Source: Chitinimonas_A lacunae (GTDB lineage: Bacteria; Pseudomonadota; Gammaproteobacteria; Burkholderiales; Chitinimonadaceae). From it: a stretch of 64,000 nt of DNA. Numbering within the stretch: the stretch's first letter is position 1; each line of letters begins with the position of its first letter. The notes beneath the pieces were generated by a model. That model worked only from the letters and a program-made list of their open reading frames with translations, made no database searches and was not told the DNA's origin. The stretch is taken from assembly GCF_042650885.1 (NCBI RefSeq), contig NZ_JBHSBU010000002.1, forward strand, positions 186,001 to 250,000, given 5' to 3'. Shown one piece after another: positions 62,301 to 64,000 of the stretch. The position numbers and the translations under genes are program-made.

Positions 62301-64000
62301 GGCAACCTGTTGTCCAGCACGCTGTACGCCAAGCGTGCCGATCAAAGCGGTGCGCTGCCGCGTCCGCAGGCGGGCGATGCCGGTTGGACGACCAGCTTTA
62401 CCTACGACAAGCGTCGCCTGCTGCTGACCCAGACCAACGCCGATGGCCAGATCACTCGTCACGAGTACGACCCGATTGGCCAGTTGCGGGCCAAAACCGA
62501 GTTCTTCAGCAGCGACAAGGCACGTATTACCCGCTTTGGCTATGACAAGGCGGATCGCAAGGTCAGTGAAATCAATGCTCTGGGCGTGGAAGTCCGAACC
62601 GCTTACGACCGTGCGAGCCGGGTGACGAGTCGTACCGACGGTTTCGGTCTGACCACGGCGCGCACCACAAGCTACGAGTTCGACCAAGTCGGCAATCTGA
62701 AGCGTGAAACCGACGCGCTGGGCTATGTGACCTATCACGAGTACGACGGCAACCGTAATCTGAAACTCAAGCGCGAAGCCGTTGGCACCAGGGAGCAGCG
62801 TGAGACGCGCTATGACTACGACGCCCGTGATGCGTTGCAGTGGCTGCGCGCCAGCGATGGCATCCAGCGTTTCGATTACGACGCCTTCGGCAACAAGATC
62901 CTGGTGCGACTGGGCCTCGATGACAAGGGCCCGACCAATACCTTCGTCTACGACAGCCGTGGTTTGCTGAAGCGTTCGAAAGACGGCATGGGCGTGGAAG
63001 CCAAGTTCGAATACGACGGCCTGGGCAACCGTATCGAGACGCAGCAGGCAGCCAATCAGGCTGGCAAGACCCGGACCTCCAGTCAGGTGTTCGATCTAGA
63101 CGGTCGCTTGATCGCCGAGACCAATGCCCTGGGCTATACGACCAGCTACGAGCGGGATGCGCGTGGCAACGCAACAAAAATGACCGGCGGTCAGTATCTG
63201 CTGAAGCCGAGCGATCCAGGCTATCGGGCCGATCTGGCTGCCGTGGCACGCCCTGCCGTGACCACGCTCACCTATGATGCGATGGGTCGTTTGCACACGT
63301 CGCTAAGCGCCGAGGGGGTGTTGACCACCCATACCTATGACGCTGCCGGCAATCTGGAAACGGTCACCCTGTCGGCCGCAGATGGCAGCGACGCGCGCGT
63401 GACCCGTCACGAATACGATGTGCTGGGTCGCCGTACCAAGACCACCGATCCGGAAGGCTTCGCTACCCGCTGGACCTACACCGAATTCAACGAGAAGAAG
63501 ACCGAGACTGTCGGCCTCTACGAGATTCAACCGGGTGAGCCCGGCTACGATGCGGAGAAGGCCCAACATGCCGCGCCGAGTACCACGAGTTACGAATATG
63601 ACAAGCTGGGGCAGCTGACCCGGACGACTGACGGCCGTGGCGTCGTCACCGCCTACACCTACGACGGTCTGGGCAACAAGCTCACTGAGACCCGGGCCTA
63701 CGGTACTGCACAGGCAAGCACCACGACTTATCAATACGATGCGGCCGGCCGGCTGGCCGAAGTGACGACCCCCGGTGGCGCTCGCGTCAAAACCGTCTAT
63801 GACCCGCTGTTCGGTGACAAGGTGGCGCGTCAGGAAACCTTGCAGAGCATCGGCAAGGACAAAGACGGCAAACCGAAGGAAGTCTGGCTGATCCAGACCT
63901 TCAGCTACGATGCCAACGGTCGCGCGACCAAGGAGTTGACCACGGCAGGCCAGGCGTTGACTCATGGCTATGACGTTTTTGGCAACCGTACCGACCTCAA
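47358..64000 (+). CDS. Second giant RHS/YD-repeat and FG-GAP-repeat protein, 3' end outside window
   Basis: The frame opens at ATG 47358 (AGGA ribosome-binding site 6 bases upstream) and is still open at base 64000 (5,547 complete codons). I checked the frame at 54363 and at the right edge. The N-terminus MVAIIGGNELGMWAG parallels the left giant's MVAIVHGNQLGVFSG. Then come VNAATGNLVVQGRDQILMG, the RTYNS motif, YD repeats, a LysM-like module at about 321-372, more YD repeats, FG-GAP units at about 1594-3834, and YD repeats to the edge. Module order and spacing match the left giant closely: FG-GAP begins near residue 1590 in both. This gene has six FG-GAP units rather than twelve. No Sec signal is seen. 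The C-terminus, where RHS proteins often carry a toxin, is not in the window. Confidence 0.93.
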   Translation, partial: MVAIIGGNELGMWAGVIGAASGSAAHGQSGTRLYVNAATGNLVVQGRDQILMGKGQSLGVLRTYNSTAGFDGDNDDNWRMGVYRQVRLASGIAGQPGSTAIRVREDGSEVRYHFDTASQRYRADDQGIDSGSLSWADDGWTWRNATDTAQERYEASGRIAWVATDGQRNHYHYRSDGLIERITSASGESIEFDYQGVLLQSLRRVLQDGSSEILTRYDYDAQGRLATLTVDLSPEDSSVSDGRVYITRYEYEGDSRRLARLSQSDGTDLKIGYRELQAGVWAVASVTDGEGRVTQYAQQVDAVRDQYATVTLKQPNGSQAKPYLTQNGDSWDSIALALYGEARAGAALRRAVGNPVLQAGLNLQLPPSLLYLAVAGTGGQTTVVDASGVKASYRYDGAGRITEVSREVSVIGGLRREFTHYRYDERGNLVEQIDNQGHITRLRYDKHGNVVERIGSDGARTLLRYDADNQLIAETRFLGHAIDGLAASDAGVAVTSRHVYDAHNRLRFDIAANGEVIEYRYNAIGQRTSEIAYRADRYPLTGVAAQDDLSLGQLENWLTTVNRAAAERIDYEYDFRGQRQSETRYLELDRDGTGLMGGRRRSEYVYDASGRLLQKIDPRDSGWRSQLVYDGLGRLTVGIDAEGHRVETRYDDAAHQVSTISADGQVTVTRWNKAGELVESRKEDSQGNSLGSERLSYDEMGRLRVSEDASGVRTWYVYDEAGRKRAQIDGAGRLTAFHYDRAGRLQREIGHAIAVDTSSWIGSDGKPDFSKFARLEQIAPANDAKDQVSWRIYDRAGQLVRTVDAGGRVTRYQYDGAGRKISEQRDATLLDPVALRAAQDDELTLAELTTVEQSTDRVKRYVYDLAGRLLAEFDSAGFATLYRYDGAGRLLERTRQAQAIDTRRLFEDKYWDGSRDLATLIAPTDVRDLHEYFFYDAVGRQVGHIDAEGYLSEYAYDAASNRTAEIRYEKRVGAPGQRALSVLRAEAGDVLQRIDSRYDALNRLFEQNDGNGVITRKRYDEAGRLVETTVAADSDEARSVTRRYDAAGRLASELDAIGSEKLKTAKTAAEVEAVWQQHGLHYEYDLAGRRRSIKDALGQVSYLYYDRAGRLAYTVNPRGEVSANQYDIHGQLLKSVNYAGRISLAGLVGGLVDAALLDRITAIQDPKFDRVVSYQYDVGGQLLATVDALGFATRQRYDAFGAVLEISRDVAAGRREVERYGYDSVGQRVQTITDPDGLRAVTASQFDAFGRLEQITDANGHITRYQYDRLGRKIATVDALGGTTKTIYDALNRSVTEIDAMGRETHYRYDAARREIEQTLPGGLVTLTRKSRHGQTLTVKDPAGREISYLYDRNGRLTRATDIAGRVERRDYDVLGQQKVQIDADGVETHYLYDPAGRVLTKTVDPQGLRLITSYEYDAFGQKVLETDPDGRKIVTTFDAKGQTVSVLRDPDGTRQQVSYHYDGRGRKTLVIEGDPAAPSKTTQYSHDAAGRLIAELVDPNGLKLLTRYQYDAADNLIGKIDATGAQIRYVYDAADRLVYTINPNGAIEERRYDALGRIVATVVHDIEDKFRLPGFTLLPTVIDALKNRPDLAKGTKFLNADFNGDGKADLLEIRHTVDGKALAVQWTAGAAGYSQGAATTLGAWQADTVYLTGDIDGDKRTDLVTIERRADGMAVATAWVQGSNGLTYGHQTELGVWKASTRYVVGDSNGDGMADLWTTSQPSNPNQTEITLWSGNGTGFVKLSSLIVDHFQLERNLYSVDVNRDGRQELVYFNRSPNSSPTQNTYWAIQRQPDDRLTVVAKFADNGGFHEYLWGDADGNASADWVEIQQSNGQIGARNWFGLDNMDFSLGNFTPLVNRPGSRYLTGDVSGDKRSDLVQIWRNELGQAVATVWRSTGTSYEQGKDSVLGEWRDNATYRLIDQNGDGRSDIVATWAEEDGRQVITTWRADGQQFLQRGDWRQDTRFLDADFNGDGRRDLLEIRHEADGNAVAIQWLANVNGYSEGARTSVGVWRSDTQYLIGDIKGDKKSGLVAIERRADGMAVATAWVQGSNGLTYGHQTELGVWKASTRYVVGDSNGDGMADLWTTSQPGNANQTEITLWSGNGTGFVKLSSLIVDHFQLERNLYSVDLNRDGRQELVYFNRSPNSSPTQNTYWAIQRQPDDRLTVVAKFADNGGFHEYLWGDADGNASADWVEIQQSNGQIGARNWFGLDNMDFSLGNFTPLVNRPGSRYLTGDVSGDKRSDLVQIWRNELGQAVATVWRSTGTSYEQGKDSVLGEWRDNATYRLIDQNGDGRSDIVATWAEEDGRQVITTWRADGQQFLQRGDWRQDTRFLDADFNGDGRRDLLEIRHEADGHAVAIQWLANVNGYSEGARTSLGIWRSDTQYFIGDIKGDKKSGLVAIERRADGMAVATAWVQGSNGLTYGHQTELGIWKSSTRYVVGDSNGDGMADLWTTSQPSNPNQTEITLWSGNGTGFVKLSSLIVDHFQLERNLYSVDVNRDGRQELVYFNRSPNSTPTQNTYWTIQRQPDNKLTVVANYADDGGFHEYLWGDTDGNASADWVEIRQSNGQTSAKSWFGLDSTAFTSGNFTTLVNRPGSRYLTGDVSGDKRSDLIQIWRNELGQAVATVWRSNGTSYEQGKDSVLGEWRDNATYRLIDQNGDGRSDIVATWAEEDGRQVITTWRADGQQFLQRGDWRQDTRFLDADFNGDGRRDLLEIRHEADGHAVAIQWLANVNGYSEGARTSLGIWRSDTQYFIGDIKGDKKSGLVAIERRADGMAVATAWVQGSNGLTYGHQTELGIWKSSTRYVVGDSNGDGMADLWTTSQPSNPNQTEITLWSGNGTGFVKLSSLIVDHFQLERNLYSVDVNRDGRQELVYFNRSPNSTPTQNTYWTIQRQPDNKLTVVANYADDGGFHEYLWGDTDGNASADWVEIRQSNGQTSAKSWFGLDSTAFTSGNFTTLVNRPGSRYLTGDVSGDKRSDLIQIWRNELGQAVATVWRSNGTSYEQGKDSVLGEWRDNATYRLIDQNGDGRSDIVATWAEEDGRQVITTWRADGQQFLQRGDWRQDTRFLDADFNGDGRRDLLEIRHEADGHAVAIQWLANVNGYSEGARTSLGIWRSDTQYFIGDIKGDKKSGLVAIERRADGMAVATAWVQGSNGLTYGHQTELGIWKSSTRYVVGDSNGDGMADLWTTSQPSNPNQTEITLWSGNGTGFVKLSSLIVDHFQLERNLYSVDVNRDGRQELVYFNRSPNSTPTQNTYWTIQRQPDNKLTVVANYADDGGFHEYLWGDTDGNASADWVEIRQSNGQTSAKSWFGLDSTAFTSGNFTTLVNRPGSRYLTGDVSGDKRSDLIQIWRNELGQAVATVWKSTGTSYQQGKDTLLGEWREDATYHLIDQDGSGIRTIVSTWVDSNDRQVITVWVSDGEQFLQRGNRDKDSVIFDADFNGDGRKDLLEIRHTADGNAVAVQWLAEGNNYREGSKTVLGVWSRDIQYQVGVLNGTGRAGLVAIQVRSDGVTVVNTWIPEGNGLAAGPQTELGKWPAGTTYLLGDGNGDGHADLFIASNVNNSQTRISYWGGQNGAFAFNSSMDWGSWFPDQRFFLTDTNNDGKIELVGLRPTGPRHFAWALVEANGKIGKGVGEGWGWIDSWRPYDALTSQIDVNGDKIADWVEFFKAGDGTEHAKVWYGQTNGYFGAGTEISLGTLRAQAKYFAADLNGDGKADLVQIWRRDDGRAMATVWLNNGTGGYQPPIERELGAWHDGVSYRLLDQDGDKQAELIATWVEDQHRTVATWAFGSQAFALRGSTTGDDTNTAFAVNTATNSIDSLRFGIDPTTKQLIATANRDTERPELIIESPTVQPPLDPLLDDAAFLNTRTQADAIGHDRALTHHLFDAAGREVLTIDPFGTVSERVYDLSGRVLRQTIYATKLPGLIDPTLANVLAKLPSKPEDLSTYFVYDQAGRERYRIEADRAVTEQVYDPKGRVVREIRYATPLAASTLLKDGLTLADVEAGLKSDARHDQTTRLGYDSVGRVTHRIDGLGHVTMLSYDGAGHVLQTRTYRQATNLALWDKEGRITAVSHADDVVSYRFYDEAGRLRYQVDGGGYVTESSYDKAGQLSRRVVYGRAITYSGAPTLIDLQRLPAEPDRLLDAIETYHYDGAGRLALTIDGASRVTRKVYDGEGRIVQTIRFAALFDPAKGLVPFEKAGLADRIENTVYDRLGRAVFVIDNEDRITEMRYDYLGRVVEEIDRGEFKVSQITELDTAAAIRARFGALESGDDRIRHFYDQAGRKVYTIDAIGRVTGYRYDAVGRLLTSVRYATPVDGEVRLAGLNERYATIGKQDRFEYVVHDHGGRERFRVNAEGQVTEMIYDALDQVREKIVYEKPIDPHTASSEFAVLQQLKPQTGDRHEYYDYDANGRLVERTNVAGYKESWTYGATGRETSHIDVMGNVSLRDYDNRDLMRSQTNAEGEESRFEYEARGLMNKATDAEGRSVSKRYDGAGQQLAEADGYGKEEIYGYDSFGRRVSTTDRLGNVVRNDYDRGDRLLKSSDALGLREQRVYDRRGNLTQAIDGRGNAVYHYYDRADRLVQSVNAEREATEFTYSVFDEKVAVLRHAERVAERYLSSAPEWKANAKDQRESWVYDQLGRLTTATAADGGKTIYGYTAFGQRDSITDAAGRVFRFGYDVLDRKTWETDALGYATEYQYDKLGRRLKTTLAQYLVKPGEAGYDARLAERARPTVLEADYDRVGRLLWSTDGEGYKTTYHYDHSGNRIETIDANGHIRKTEYDANNRTFKEINGEGDTVRYVYDAVGNRIEKTDGEGQTTIYRYDLRRQLKETQDALGFVVKHDYDLAGNRVNTTDALGNVSKVVYDQANRVQQEIDRRLFVTDYAYDAFGNRSEYRRGGFTTRYEYDLLNRMASQVDGEGFRTEYGYDIYGNRNEVRQAIDQAGRKWSIRKTGYNAGNQEIYRLSAEGYLETRDHDALGNLLSSTLYAKRADQSGALPRPQAGDAGWTTSFTYDKRRLLLTQTNADGQITRHEYDPIGQLRAKTEFFSSDKARITRFGYDKADRKVSEINALGVEVRTAYDRASRVTSRTDGFGLTTARTTSYEFDQVGNLKRETDALGYVTYHEYDGNRNLKLKREAVGTREQRETRYDYDARDALQWLRASDGIQRFDYDAFGNKILVRLGLDDKGPTNTFVYDSRGLLKRSKDGMGVEAKFEYDGLGNRIETQQAANQAGKTRTSSQVFDLDGRLIAETNALGYTTSYERDARGNATKMTGGQYLLKPSDPGYRADLAAVARPAVTTLTYDAMGRLHTSLSAEGVLTTHTYDAAGNLETVTLSAADGSDARVTRHEYDVLGRRTKTTDPEGFATRWTYTEFNEKKTETVGLYEIQPGEPGYDAEKAQHAAPSTTSYEYDKLGQLTRTTDGRGVVTAYTYDGLGNKLTETRAYGTAQASTTTYQYDAAGRLAEVTTPGGARVKTVYDPLFGDKVARQETLQSIGKDKDGKPKEVWLIQTFSYDANGRATKELTTAGQALTHGYDVFGNRTDL
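52140..57460 (+). repeat. 1,104-bp tandem FG-GAP units, nearly identical copies
   Basis: The same sequence recurs every 1,104 bases (368 codons); for example, the LDADFNGDGRRDLLEIRHEA block begins near 53256, 54360, 55464 and 56568. Units at about 54361-55464 and 55465-56568 differ by a single base that I could find (T versus C in the GTGGTGATT/GTGGCGATT context near 55437 and 56541). The first two units share long identical blocks but differ from the later ones. A diverged sixth unit follows to about 58860. The period is a multiple of three, so copy number can change without a frameshift. Confidence 0.93.

Noticed and set aside
1..64000. C-terminal toxin domain or immunity gene for the giant RHS proteins
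   Set aside because: Both giant frames leave the window before their C-termini, and no RHS-core end motif or small adjacent immunity gene is visible.

Overview
The window looks like a high-GC Gram-negative bacterium, most likely a beta- or gamma-proteobacterium. It encodes P-ring and L-ring proteins, so there is an outer membrane, and codon use is strongly G/C-ending. I cannot name the species.

Layout. (1) Bases 1-23476, minus strand: one giant open frame that starts at 23476 and runs off the left edge (at least 7,825 codons). It encodes RHS/YD repeats, a LysM-like module, about 12 FG-GAP/VCBS-type repeat units and more RHS repeats. (2) Bases 23477-24037: divergent intergenic region. (3) Bases 24038-43136, plus strand: a compact flagellar-type export and hook-basal-body operon in the order fliQ-fliR-flhB-flhA-flgF-flgG-flgA-flgH-flgI-flgB-flgC-fliE-fliF-(mini fliG)-fliH-fliI-fliJ-(fliK)-flgD-flgE-fliM-fliN-fliO-fliP. 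(4) Bases 43162-46573: three TPR proteins and a sigma-28 (FliA-like) factor. (5) Bases 46677-47033, minus strand: a small protein I do not recognise. (6) Bases 47358-64000, plus strand: a second giant RHS/FG-GAP frame that runs off the right edge (at least 5,547 codons). It is a colinear paralogue of the first.

The most interesting reading is that this is one system. The operon encodes an export gate, MS ring, ATPase complex, rod, P/L rings and hook. It contains no flagellin, filament cap, hook-filament junction, FlgJ, stator or chemotaxis gene. Its FliG is about half length and lacks the torque-generating C-terminal domain. Its FliM is short and lacks the usual CheY-binding N-terminal motif. 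Its FlgD is only the N-terminal domain. Such an apparatus could secrete but is unlikely to rotate. Two giant proteins with matching N-termini and no Sec signal flank it. Their upstream regions share the bipartite promoter-like element CCCTAAACC-N17-GA[T/C]CTATT, absent from the fliQ upstream region I scanned. I infer that the local sigma-28 factor may drive the giant genes, the TPR proteins may be chaperones, and the hook-basal-body may be the export conduit. The sequence suggests this but does not prove it.

The giant genes also show active repeat dynamics: near-identical 1,104-bp tandem units in the right-hand gene and a gene-conversion-like patch in the left-hand gene. Both C-termini lie outside the window, so any toxin or effector domain cannot be judged here.
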